Source: an uncultured Johnsonella sp.
GTDB taxonomy: Bacteria; Bacillota; Clostridia; Lachnospirales; Lachnospiraceae
Direction of reading: 5' to 3'
DNA length: 39,252 nt
NCBI GenBank assembly: GCA_937927235.1
Contig: CALBCM010000025.1
Span: 1 to 39,252 of the forward strand
Below are positions 7,679 to 15,570 of the stretch, piece by piece (within the stretch, counting starts at the first letter, position 1; each line of letters opens with the position of its first letter). A program made the position numbers and the translations under genes. The notes under the pieces were generated by a model. The model worked only from the letters and a program-made list of their open reading frames with translations. It was not told the origin of the DNA and did not search any database.

Positions 7679-7987
7679 TTACACGTTTATCTTATCTATT
7701 TTAAGCTGTGTAAACTGCTGTCTGTGGCCGTTTTTCTTATGATAGCCTGTTTTTCTCTTGTATTTATATACAATAATCTTCTTTCCTTTTCCTTCACTGA
7801 CAACAGTAGCAGATACACTTGCTCCTTCTACCAGTGGAGAACCGATTTTAAGACTCTCAGCACTTACGGCAAGCACCTCATTAAAGGTATATGCAGCACC
7901 CGGCTCAAGACCAAGCTTTTCAACCTTAAGCACATCGCCTTCCTTTACACGGTATTGTTTACCGCCAGTTGCAATAATTGCATACAT
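7679..7987 (-). CDS. rplU: 50S ribosomal protein L21
   Basis: L21 binds 23S rRNA in the large subunit. The 102 residues begin MYAIIATGGKQYRVKEGD and end with the basic KRKTGYHKKNGHRQ segment followed by TQLKIDKINV, all typical. It is the first gene of the rplU-prp-rpmA operon. A strong promoter and a leader of about 88 bases precede it. Confidence 0.97.
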   Translation of the reverse strand: MYAIIATGGKQYRVKEGDVLKVEKLGLEPGAAYTFNEVLAVSAESLKIGSPLVEGASVSATVVSEGKGKKIIVYKYKRKTGYHKKNGHRQQFTQLKIDKINV

Positions 7988-8075
7988 AAGGCTTCCTCCT
8001 TATTCTAAATTACTCGCTAGCTTCGGTGTTTACCTGCAGTTACAGCAAAACTTTTTACCTGGCTATGCGGCATAC
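7988..8075 (-). ncRNA. Probable L21 leader (ribosomal protein operon leader)
   Basis: The untranslated region from the inferred start point (~8075) to rplU is about 88 bases. It contains GCAGGT, AACACCGAAG and GCGAG blocks that recall the Firmicutes L21 leader motif, which is thought to mediate autoregulation. I recognise it by position and short blocks only, not by a full fold. Confidence 0.45.
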
Positions 8076-8081
8076 TGTGCT

Positions 8082-8110
8082 ATAATAGCATTTTGACCGG
8101 CATTTGTCAA
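8082..8110 (-). promoter_or_regulatory. Strong promoter of rplU-prp-rpmA
   Basis: A consensus -35 TTGACA (8105-8110), a 17-base spacer and a -10 TATTAT (8082-8087) lie between the HD-domain gene stop and rplU. Confidence 0.8.
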
Positions 8111-8115
8111 ATGCT

Positions 8116-8685
8116 TTAAAGCCCAAGTACCTCAGAAATTTCCTGCATCGCTTCCAAAGAAAGCTTTGCAAAGTCTTCAAATTTAATGCCGGTATTTTCT
8201 ATCGCCCACATTGCCTCACGGTTGGCACCCGCTGCAAAACGTGTTTCCTTCATCCTCTTAACTATAGACTTAACCTTGACACTGGCGATTTTTTTGTCAG
8301 GGTATACAAGGGTAATAGCATTTATAAAGCCTGTAATAGGGTCACCTGAATAAAGTGCATTCTCAAAAACATTTTCAACCTTTTTACCGGTTGCGGGGTT
8401 ATGTGCAAGTATGGCATTGTACATAGCTTCATTTCCAAAATCAATTTCTTTAAGTATCTTAACCGTTCTTTTTCCGTGCAGACTCATATCACTTTTCCAA
8501 TCAACCAGGTCATTGTCGAGGTCATGCAAAAGCCCTGTAACTCCCCATAAGTCCACGTCTTCAGGAGCAAGCCTTTTGGCAAGTGCTCTCATAACCGCCT
8601 CTACGGCAAAAGAATGTGTCCGTATATGCTCCGTAGTAACATACTTATTAAGTAATTCCACTGCTGTAGCTCTGTCAATATTCAT
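8116..8685 (-). CDS. HD-domain phosphohydrolase-like protein
   Basis: This 189-residue protein carries an HD metal-binding domain: HIRTHSFAVEAVMRAL (first His, near residue 22), GLLHDLDNDL (the HD pair, near residues 52-55) and AILAHNPATGKK. Related small HDIG proteins are annotated as hydrolases or tRNA-processing-like enzymes, but the substrate of this subgroup is not known to me. It has its own promoter and a TGTATAA-proximal AGGAGG site, and lies between argS and rplU with no obvious partner. Confidence 0.75.
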   Translation of the reverse strand: MNIDRATAVELLNKYVTTEHIRTHSFAVEAVMRALAKRLAPEDVDLWGVTGLLHDLDNDLVDWKSDMSLHGKRTVKILKEIDFGNEAMYNAILAHNPATGKKVENVFENALYSGDPITGFINAITLVYPDKKIASVKVKSIVKRMKETRFAAGANREAMWAIENTGIKFEDFAKLSLEAMQEISEVLGL

Positions 8686-8719
8686 GTATGCCTCCTTGTA
8701 TAATATTTATTTAACATAG

Positions 8720-8748
8720 ATTTTACAACAAATTCGCTTTGACTTCAA
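8720..8748 (-). promoter_or_regulatory. Promoter of the HD-domain gene
   Basis: A -35 TTGAAG (8743-8748), a 17-base spacer and a -10 TAAAAT (8720-8725) are on the minus strand. Confidence 0.5.
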
Positions 8749-8826
8749 TAGCAGAATAGCTGATCGGCAAATCCAGTTAAATCTAATCTCACCGGTAAGC
8801 ATCATTTACTATACTGCTAATTTAAG

Positions 8827-10629
8827 CTACATACGTTCCGGAGCCTCTACCGCAATAAGCTCTATTGCAGCACATAAGATATTTTGAGTCAGCAGTATAG
8901 TAGCAAGATAACTCTTTTTAAGCCTTTTATCACTTTCAGAAAGGATCTTAACATCGTGATAAAAGGTATTAAACGCATCTGCCACAGAATATATAAACTG
9001 ACATATTCTGTGCGGAGCAAGCTCTTTCCAGGCTCCCTCAATTACGGCATTATACTGTGCAAGCTCAAGCTCAAGCTTTTTATGTACTTCAAGCTCGGGA
9101 GGCATAAGCTCAGCATAGTCTATTTCCTCTTTTTCGGCTTCATAATATTTAGATAAAATCGACTTAATTCTCACTATGGTATACAGTATATAAGGTCCTG
9201 TATTTCCCTTAAATGAAGTAAATCTGTCTATATCAAATATATAATCCTTGGAAGCCTGATTGGAGAGGTCGGCATATTTGATTGCTGCAAGACTTATCAT
9301 CTTAACTGCCTTTTCATCAATTTCAGAATTTAAAGCTGCTTCATCATTTATGCCTTCACCCTCCTGCCTTCTGCTTTCAATTATCTTATTGCGTACCGCA
9401 TTTTCAATCTCGCTGATAAGCTGCTCAAGACGCATTACTCCGCCTGACCTTGTTTTAAAGGGCTTTCCGTCAGCACCGTTGACTGTACCGAAGCCTATAA
9501 ATTCAAGTTTATGTTCAGGCTTTACTATGTCAGCTTTTCTTGCCGCCCTGAAAAATTGTGTATAATGCAGCTCCTGTCTTTTATCTGCCACATAAATATA
9601 TCTGTCCGGATCATAAAGCTTTTCTCTTTCAATCAAGGTGGCAAGGTCTGAGGTGGCATAAAGAGTCCCCCCGTCCGATTTTCTTATAATACAGGGAGGA
9701 AGCTCCTTTGTATCGCCCTCCTGCCTTATATCCACAACGAGTGCTCCCTCGGATATATAAGCTATGCCTCTGTTTTCAAGGTCATCGCAGAGGGCTTTAA
9801 TATAGGGCTGGGCATCCGACTCGCCCTTCCAAAGTTCAAAATCAACATTTAAGCTCCTATAAACCTTTGCTAAATCTTTCTTTGAAATTCTCATTATATG
9901 CTTCCAAAGCGCAATAAAATTTCTATTGCCATTTTGCAGCTTAACTGTCGCTGTCATGGCTCTTTCCTTAAAATCAGGATTTTCCTTTGCCTTTTGTGAA
10001 GCAGCCGGATAGATTTCCTCAAGTTCATTTATATTAAACGGAGCCTCCTTTGGAAACTCCCCTTTAAATTCTTCATCAAAGTATGGAAGCTCGGGCTGCC
10101 TGTCTCTGAGCTCCTCTATAATAAGTCCCATCTGAAGTCCCCAATCTCCCAGATGTATATCTCCTATCATTTCATTGCCAAAATATTTTCCCAACCGCTT
10201 GAAGCTTTCTCCTATCACAGCTGAGCGCAGATGGCCCACATGCAGAGGCTTGGCAGCATTTGCACCGCCATAATCTACTATTATCTTTTTGGAAGGCTTG
10301 TCGGCAAGGGCACCAAATCTGTCATTTTCAGCCATTTCCCTTAAGTAGGCATTTAAAGCCTGTGGACTTATCCTCATATTTATAAATCCGGGGGGATATA
10401 CTTCAACCTTTTCAAAAGTGCTGCTTTGCTTTAATATTTCAACTACGCTGCCTGCAATCTCCATCGGAGCCTTTTTATACTGCTTTGCGGCAGACAGTGC
10501 CAGATTGCACTGAAACTCGCATAAATCAGGACGGCTGGAAATCATAACAGCTCCTTGCTTTACTTCATACGAGCACACCTTAAAGGCCTCTTTTACTTCA
10601 TCACTTAACAGCTCTAAAATTTTTTTCAT
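8827..10629 (-). CDS. argS: Arginyl-tRNA synthetase
   Basis: This class I synthetase charges tRNA-Arg. The 600 residues contain an N-terminal Add-1 tRNA-binding domain (1-110), the HIGH-type motif HVGH at 130-133 in KPLHVGHLRSAVIGE, and the GDIHLGDWGLQMG motif. A C-terminal DALR anticodon-binding domain ends in AIELIAVEAPERM. As in most ArgS, a canonical KMSKS is not evident. It follows efp, separated by a hairpin. Confidence 0.96.
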   Translation of the reverse strand: MKKILELLSDEVKEAFKVCSYEVKQGAVMISSRPDLCEFQCNLALSAAKQYKKAPMEIAGSVVEILKQSSTFEKVEVYPPGFINMRISPQALNAYLREMAENDRFGALADKPSKKIIVDYGGANAAKPLHVGHLRSAVIGESFKRLGKYFGNEMIGDIHLGDWGLQMGLIIEELRDRQPELPYFDEEFKGEFPKEAPFNINELEEIYPAASQKAKENPDFKERAMTATVKLQNGNRNFIALWKHIMRISKKDLAKVYRSLNVDFELWKGESDAQPYIKALCDDLENRGIAYISEGALVVDIRQEGDTKELPPCIIRKSDGGTLYATSDLATLIEREKLYDPDRYIYVADKRQELHYTQFFRAARKADIVKPEHKLEFIGFGTVNGADGKPFKTRSGGVMRLEQLISEIENAVRNKIIESRRQEGEGINDEAALNSEIDEKAVKMISLAAIKYADLSNQASKDYIFDIDRFTSFKGNTGPYILYTIVRIKSILSKYYEAEKEEIDYAELMPPELEVHKKLELELAQYNAVIEGAWKELAPHRICQFIYSVADAFNTFYHDVKILSESDKRLKKSYLATILLTQNILCAAIELIAVEAPERM

Positions 10630-10670
10630 AGCATCCTATCTCCTAAAATTAAAATCAGGCATTAATTCAA

Positions 10671-10716
10671 GCACCGAAACACATTAACAGCCTCTCTGTT
10701 TTCTGCATTTCGGTGC
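10671..10716 (-). terminator. Hairpin between efp and argS
   Basis: GCACCGAAA and TTTCGGTGC pair over 9 bases, with ACAG/CTGT inside. No long T run follows on the minus strand, so it may be an attenuating or mRNA-stabilising hairpin rather than a full terminator. Confidence 0.45.
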
Positions 10717-10727
10717 CATAAATAAGT

Positions 10728-11288
10728 CTATACTCTGGAAAGATATTCTCCAGTACGAGTATCTATTTTAATTTTATCGCCTATATTAACAAACAAAGGA
10801 ACGTATACCACTGCACCTGTTTCAACAGTAGCAGGTTTGGTAGCGCCTTGAGCAGTATTGCCCGCAAAGCCCGGCTCGGTTTCAGTAATTTCAAGCTCTA
10901 CAAAAAGCGGAGGTTCTACAGAAAAAACATCTCCGTTAAAGGAGCATATCTTTACCATATCGTTTTCTTTTACAAACTTCAGTGCATCTCCGACCTTATC
11001 CGCATTTAAAGCTATCTGGTCATAAGTTTCCGTATTCATAAAATTAAACATATCTCCGTCTGAATAAAGATACTGCATCTCATTTCTGTCTATCCTTGCA
11101 GGTGGAAATTTTTCAGTGGGGCGGAAAGTACGTTCCACCACGCTTCCCGTCTTTACATTTTTAATTTTTGTACGAACAAATGCAGCACCTTTCCCCGGTT
11201 TAACATGCTGGAACTCTATTATCTGATATACCTGACCGGGCTCAAGCTCCAATGTGATTCCATTTTTGAAATCTCCTGCTGAAATCAT
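10728..11288 (-). CDS. efp: Translation elongation factor P
   Basis: EF-P relieves ribosome stalling at polyproline stretches. The 186-residue protein has the KOW-like N-terminal domain with the tip loop VKPGKGAAFVR (Lys33-34 region, the site modified in many species) and the C-terminal OB domains ending in DTRTGEYLSRV. A consensus promoter precedes it. Confidence 0.97.
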   Translation of the reverse strand: MISAGDFKNGITLELEPGQVYQIIEFQHVKPGKGAAFVRTKIKNVKTGSVVERTFRPTEKFPPARIDRNEMQYLYSDGDMFNFMNTETYDQIALNADKVGDALKFVKENDMVKICSFNGDVFSVEPPLFVELEITETEPGFAGNTAQGATKPATVETGAVVYVPLFVNIGDKIKIDTRTGEYLSRV

Positions 11289-11322
11289 AATCTTCTCCTC
11301 CTAAAAATCGCATTGCTTTCCT

Positions 11323-11351
11323 ATTTTAAACTAAAAATACTTTCTTGTAAA
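11323..11351 (-). promoter_or_regulatory. Promoter of efp
   Basis: A -35 TTTACA (11346-11351), a 17-base spacer and a -10 TAAAAT (11323-11328) lie 35 bases upstream of the efp start. Confidence 0.6.
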
Positions 11352-11459
11352 GTGCATTCATAATCTACTTTATACAAGCACCTGCTTCTGTCCATTCCTA
11401 CAGGTTGTTCCAAGGCATTGCCGCAGCACAGTTTATTTTTTAAAAAAATTAAAAAGTGC

Positions 11460-11488
11460 TTGCATGTATAATATATATATGCTATACT
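11460..11488 (+). promoter_or_regulatory. Promoter of tRNA-Leu
   Basis: A -35 TTGCAT (11460-11465), a 17-base AT-rich spacer and a -10 TATACT (11483-11488) lie 19 bases before the tRNA. Confidence 0.7.
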
Positions 11489-11507
11489 ATCGTTCGTCTA
11501 AAAGAAT

Positions 11508-11591
11508 GCGGGGATGCTGGAACTGGCAGACAGGCTAGACTAAGGATCTAGTAATCATTAGATTGTGAGGGTTCAAGTCCCTTTCCCCGCA
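11508..11591 (+). tRNA. tRNA-Leu (anticodon AAG)
   Basis: This class II tRNA is 84 bases long. Acceptor GCGGGGA pairs with TCCCCGC, discriminator A follows, and no CCA is encoded. The anticodon stem CTAGA/TCTAG encloses loop CTAAGGA, giving anticodon AAG (A34 would become inosine). The long variable arm AATC-ATTA-GATT and the T arm GAGGG-TTCAAGT-CCCTT complete it. It is the only plus-strand gene seen in the Firmicutes part. Confidence 0.93.
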
Positions 11592-11613
11592 CTTATAAAT
11601 AGGAGCTAATATA

Positions 11614-11648
11614 GAAGCCACATACTGAATAATTCAGTATGTGGCTTC
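11614..11648 (+). terminator. Terminator after tRNA-Leu
   Basis: A perfect 16-base stem (GAAGCCACATACTGAA with its complement) with a 3-base loop lies 22 bases after the tRNA and is followed by CTTGTATTAT. Confidence 0.75.
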
Positions 11649-11866
11649 CTTGTATTATCTCAAACTTATTTTTATCCTCTCTTGCAAGATAAAAATTCCA
11701 TGAAAGCATGGCGGACTTTTCCTGGAATCAGTAATATTACTTCGTCAGCTTAAAGCAAAAAGGCATCACGTGAATACTGATTAATCAGTAATTCGGCGAT
11801 ACCTAATTAGATTAGCCCTGTTGCTGCGTCCAAGGCTTTTTAAAGCGAATAGCTGTCTGCATTGAT
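11649..11866. repeat. Gene-free stretch with several palindromes, possible dispersed repeat
   Basis: I see no gene here. It contains a perfect palindrome AGTAATATTACT (11730-11741), a perfect palindrome ACTGATTAATCAGT (11776-11789) and a small CCATG/CATGG hairpin near 11700. The second palindrome resembles the core of the tRNA terminator (ACTGAATAATTCAGT). This structure suggests a small intergenic repeat element, which is inference. Confidence 0.35.
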
Positions 11867-13783
11867 TCATATATTTTTTAAAAGTACTCTTTTATCTCCC
11901 TCAAGTCTTGTAATTTTCTTTTTATCAGTGTATTCAAGAAATTGAAGTGCAAATTTTCTTGAGGTGGCAAATAAATCTCTAAATTCTGCCAAAGAAAACT
12001 GGCTCCTGTCCTTCATAAAGCTACCAAGCTTTTTAAGTGCTTCATTATAAGCCTGAGTATTGATATAAACCGCAGGATTCAATTTAATCAGCTCATTATT
12101 TTTAAATAAATCTGCTATAACTTCCTTTGCAGCATTTTTATCCTTAAATTCCTCGATGACGCTTACTGTTGAAGGAGCTTCAATCCCTGCCTTTAGATAT
12201 TTATCTTTTATAATGTTAAGCATAGCCGTCATTTCAGCTGAATACTCGGCAGAAAAATCCTTGTCGGCAACAAAAGAGGAGCTTGTTTTGACCACCATGC
12301 GTTTAACCAGCTCCTCAAGCAGAACTGAAGATTTTTTGCTGTCTTTCAGCCTGAACTGTTCGCTTAGTTTGGATTTAAATTCTTCCTTGCCTATCCCTTC
12401 CTTAATCGGATTTTCCTTATGAAAGCTTTTAAGCAGCTCCTGAGCAAAGTCCGAAATCTTTTTCCAGTAGCTAAGATGTATAAGAGTATCATCAGACAGA
12501 ATTATAATTTTCTTTTTAGCTTTAAGCTCGTCAATTACGCTTAAAGCTTCAGCGGAAGTTAAACCAAGCAGACTGGATATTCTCTGCCTGTCAGGAAATC
12601 TATGGCTTTCCTCAAGCACCTTAAGCTCAGCCACATCGGCTTCGGTTCCAAATTCCTTAGTCTTCATAGCTTCAAGCACAGCCTCTTCCTTCCTCTTGTG
12701 CTTTAAGGGTGCGGTATCAAGTACGACTCCGCCGCCAAAGGTTTCTACCGGAGAAAGAAATCGTATTATAAATCTGTCATTTCTTTTAACCACAATATCT
12801 TCATCAAACCTCAGCTGAGCATAATCCCCCTCACCTGGCTTTAAAAAGTCCTTTGAAAGCAGCACCGCCTTTGCTATTACCTGGGCAGAGCCATAATTTA
12901 AATGTACTCTGTCACCGCTTTTGAGCTCTCTGGTGCTTGTTTTAAAGGTATTAAGCCTGACATCAAGTACCCTTGTTTTAATTACAGAGCCGGGATAAGC
13001 AAGTATATCCCCTCTGACTATATCTTCCTTTTTTACATTTAGTAAATTAAGTGCGGTACGCTGTCCTGCAAAAGCCTGCTCCTCCTTTTGACCGTGTGAC
13101 TGTATGCCTCTTATCTTAATCTCTCTTTCAGCAGGATAGAGCATCACATCATCCCCGGCCTTTACGCTGCCCTCCTGGAGCGTACCTGTGACTACAGTGC
13201 CGAAGCCTTCCATAGTAAATACTCTGTCAACATATAATCGAAACAGCTCGGCATCTTCTCTGCGGTTTGCCAAATCAGCCACCATGCTTATAATCATTTC
13301 ATTTAATTTATCAATATTTTTGCCTGTATAGGACGAAACTCTTATTATGGGAGCATTTTCTAAAAAGCTGTCCTTCACAAGATTCAGTACATCTTCTTCA
13401 ACCGCATCTGCCCAGTCTTCCTCTACAGTGTCTTCTTTAGTCAGCACCACTATTCCCTGCTTTATATGGAGCATTTTAAGAATTTCAAAATGCTCCACGG
13501 TCTGGGGCATGACTCCCTCATCAAGTGATATTACCATTAATACAATGTCAATGCCTCCTATCCCGGCAAGCATGTTTTTAACAAATTTCTCATGGCCCGG
13601 AACATCTATTATGCCTATATGCAGTCCAGCATCATTTGGCAGATTAGCAAAGCCCAAGTCAATGGTAATCCCCCTCTTTTTTTCTTCTTTAAGTCTATCG
13701 GTATCAAAGCCCGACAATGCTTTTATAAGGCAGGTCTTGCCGTGGTCAACATGTCCGGCGGTTCCTATAATAATATTATGCAT
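11867..13783 (-). CDS. selB: Selenocysteine-specific elongation factor SelB
   Basis: SelB brings Sec-tRNA to UGA codons that are followed by a SECIS hairpin. The 638 residues start with the GTPase G1 motif GHVDHGKT (10-17), then DVPGHEKFVKNML and TKED. EF-Tu-like domains follow, and C-terminal winged-helix repeats bind the SECIS RNA. I place the start at the ATG 13783 (MHNIIIGTAGH) with GGAG six bases upstream. A longer reading to 13843 adds 20 residues with no site or homology. The start overlaps the selA stop by 8 bases, so the two are translated together. Confidence 0.95.
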   Translation of the reverse strand: MHNIIIGTAGHVDHGKTCLIKALSGFDTDRLKEEKKRGITIDLGFANLPNDAGLHIGIIDVPGHEKFVKNMLAGIGGIDIVLMVISLDEGVMPQTVEHFEILKMLHIKQGIVVLTKEDTVEEDWADAVEEDVLNLVKDSFLENAPIIRVSSYTGKNIDKLNEMIISMVADLANRREDAELFRLYVDRVFTMEGFGTVVTGTLQEGSVKAGDDVMLYPAEREIKIRGIQSHGQKEEQAFAGQRTALNLLNVKKEDIVRGDILAYPGSVIKTRVLDVRLNTFKTSTRELKSGDRVHLNYGSAQVIAKAVLLSKDFLKPGEGDYAQLRFDEDIVVKRNDRFIIRFLSPVETFGGGVVLDTAPLKHKRKEEAVLEAMKTKEFGTEADVAELKVLEESHRFPDRQRISSLLGLTSAEALSVIDELKAKKKIIILSDDTLIHLSYWKKISDFAQELLKSFHKENPIKEGIGKEEFKSKLSEQFRLKDSKKSSVLLEELVKRMVVKTSSSFVADKDFSAEYSAEMTAMLNIIKDKYLKAGIEAPSTVSVIEEFKDKNAAKEVIADLFKNNELIKLNPAVYINTQAYNEALKKLGSFMKDRSQFSLAEFRDLFATSRKFALQFLEYTDKKKITRLEGDKRVLLKNI

Positions 13784-15182
13784 CTTGTTCTCCTTTTTTG
13801 GCAAATTTGACTGCTTTTGCCGCCAATAAAAACTCGTCATCATTTAAAGTTCTTACATCTACAAGCACTCTGTCATGATTTATTCTTACTATCAGAGGAA
13901 TTTCCGCTCTCCTAAGTCTTCTTTCAAGCTTTTGTGCAGACATCCCTCCTCCGCTTATGCTTACTCCGTACCCCTTTAATTCATCAGTGGGAGCACTTCC
14001 GCCTCCTACCTGGTCTATACATTCTTCGACCTCATAATCAAATGCCGGGCATTCAGCCCTAAATAATTTGCATAAGCCTTCTGCCCTGCTTTTCAGGCAT
14101 TCTGCACTTTCACATATCATTCTTAAGGTCGGAATATCTCTTATCGCATTATTGCCGTCCAGATATGAATTAAAGGTTGCTTCAAGTGCCGCAAGTGTAA
14201 GCTTATCCACTCTGAAGGCTCTTGCAAGCGGATGCTTCTTGATTTTATCTATATATTTTTTCTTGCCTATTATTACGCCCGCCTGCGGTCCGCCCAACAG
14301 CTTATCACCTGAAAATAAAACGATGTCGGCACCTATTTTTAAAGCTTCGGATACTGTAGGCTCATGCAGCCCGTACCTGCTTAAATCACTTATAAGACCA
14401 TTGCCCATATCATATACTACAGGCACATTATTTTTCTTTCCAAGCTCTACCATAGCACTCAGGCTTACCTCCTCAGTAAAGCCCACTATCCTGTAATTTG
14501 AGGTATGTACCTTTAAAAATACAGCAGTTTTTTCAGGCTCATAAGCGGCTATATAGTCACTTATTTTGGTTTTATTGGTTGCACCGACCTCTCTTAATAT
14601 AGCTCCCGATTCGCTCATAACATCCGGAATTCTAAACGAGCCTCCTACTTCCACAAGCTCCCCTCTTGATATTACTACCTCTTTTCCTCTTGCCAGTGCC
14701 GCCAGCACAATCATAGTAGCCGCCGCATTATTATTTACAGCTATTGCCGCCTCTGCACCGGTTACCTTTTTGATAAGCCCCGAAATAATATCATGTCTGC
14801 TGCCCCTTGCGCCCAGCTTTAAGTCATATTCAAGCGTACTGTATGAATCAGCAATATCGCAAATGGCTTTATATGCCTGTCTGCTGAGCCTTGACCTTCC
14901 CAAATTGGTATGTAGCACAACTCCAGTGGCATTGAGCACAGGTCTTAAATTTGCCTTTGACCTCTCTTTAAGAAGCTGTGCCAGCTGTTCAAAGACTTCT
15001 TCATTTTTAACCTGATGCTGTCTTGTGCCGCTGAGTATTTCCTGCCTGAAATTATTTATAACCTCTCTTACGCTTTCTACAATAATATCTCTTGGCGTGG
15101 AGGCAAATAAAAAAAGCTGCTCGTCAAGCAGCACCTCATCTACCTTTGGAAGTCCACGCAATAATTCCTGTCTGTCTTCCAT
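13776..15182 (-). CDS. selA: L-seryl-tRNA(Sec) selenium transferase SelA
   Basis: This PLP enzyme converts Ser-tRNA(Sec) to Sec-tRNA(Sec) using selenophosphate. The 468-residue protein matches bacterial SelA in length. The PLP lysine is Lys294 in LFSGDKLLGGPQAG. Upstream landmarks include LNATGVVLHTNLGRS (84-98) and NNNAAATM. It lies directly downstream of the tRNA-Sec gene and overlaps selB. SelD, which makes selenophosphate, is not in the window. Confidence 0.96.
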   Translation of the reverse strand: MEDRQELLRGLPKVDEVLLDEQLFLFASTPRDIIVESVREVINNFRQEILSGTRQHQVKNEEVFEQLAQLLKERSKANLRPVLNATGVVLHTNLGRSRLSRQAYKAICDIADSYSTLEYDLKLGARGSRHDIISGLIKKVTGAEAAIAVNNNAAATMIVLAALARGKEVVISRGELVEVGGSFRIPDVMSESGAILREVGATNKTKISDYIAAYEPEKTAVFLKVHTSNYRIVGFTEEVSLSAMVELGKKNNVPVVYDMGNGLISDLSRYGLHEPTVSEALKIGADIVLFSGDKLLGGPQAGVIIGKKKYIDKIKKHPLARAFRVDKLTLAALEATFNSYLDGNNAIRDIPTLRMICESAECLKSRAEGLCKLFRAECPAFDYEVEECIDQVGGGSAPTDELKGYGVSISGGGMSAQKLERRLRRAEIPLIVRINHDRVLVDVRTLNDDEFLLAAKAVKFAKKGEQDA

Positions 15183-15219
15183 AAAACCTTCTCCTTTTAG
15201 CTGCTGAAATTTTTTAAAC

Positions 15220-15312
15220 GGAGGTGGTGGGAATCGAACCCACCCGTGAGGCTCCTAACCCCACACAACGGTTTTGAAGACCGCGAGGCGCACCAGCTAC
15301 CTAACTCCCACC
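15220..15312 (-). tRNA. selC: tRNA-Sec (anticodon TCA)
   Basis: A selenocysteine tRNA of about 93 bases is encoded on the minus strand. The anticodon arm is CGGTC-TTCAAAA-CCG with anticodon TCA. The long extra arm, the TTCGATT T-loop and a G discriminator are as in other bacterial tRNA-Sec. The 3' acceptor strand reads CCACCTCC, but the 5' strand reads GGTGGGAG instead of the expected GGAGGTGG. I count three mismatches in the 8-base acceptor stem. The ends are therefore less certain than the identity. It is followed by selA after 37 bases. Confidence 0.85.
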
Positions 15313-15491
15313 AATATAATATGCCCATCAGCAGGCATTAAAAAAGTCCGGCACAACTAACATGCCCAAACCGCTATTATATATTAATATCAAGTACGAT
15401 TTTTTTCAAGTATTATTTTAATTAATTTATATAAATATTTGCTCCTGCCAATTTAGAACAATCTAAATTGTTCAATCAGATAAATTATTAA
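15313..15491 (-). promoter_or_regulatory. Upstream region of selC with -10-like box and a hairpin
   Basis: A TATAAT box lies at 15376-15381, about 64 bases before selC, but no good -35 is 17 bases away (a TTGAAA is 22 away). A perfect 9-base stem, CAATTTAGA/TCTAAATTG with a 4-base loop, lies at 15449-15470. I see no gene in the 258 bases between selC and grdCD. Confidence 0.35.
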
Positions 15492-15555
15492 GGCTCCCTG
15501 AAAATATACACTTTATCTACCGATATAGATTTTTCGCATATCTTTTCAGGGAACC
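15492..15555 (-). terminator. Terminator after grdCD
   Basis: A long imperfect stem has outer arms GGTTCCCTGAAAA and TTTTCAGGGAGCC and an inner ATCTAT/GTAGAT stem. It lies 16 bases past the fused grdCD stop. Confidence 0.65.
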
Positions 15556-15570
15556 CGCCAAGCTAAAGCA

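Noticed and set aside
13784..13843. 20-residue N-terminal extension of SelB
   Set aside because: It lies inside selA, has no ribosome binding site, and SelB family proteins begin just before the GTPase G1 motif.
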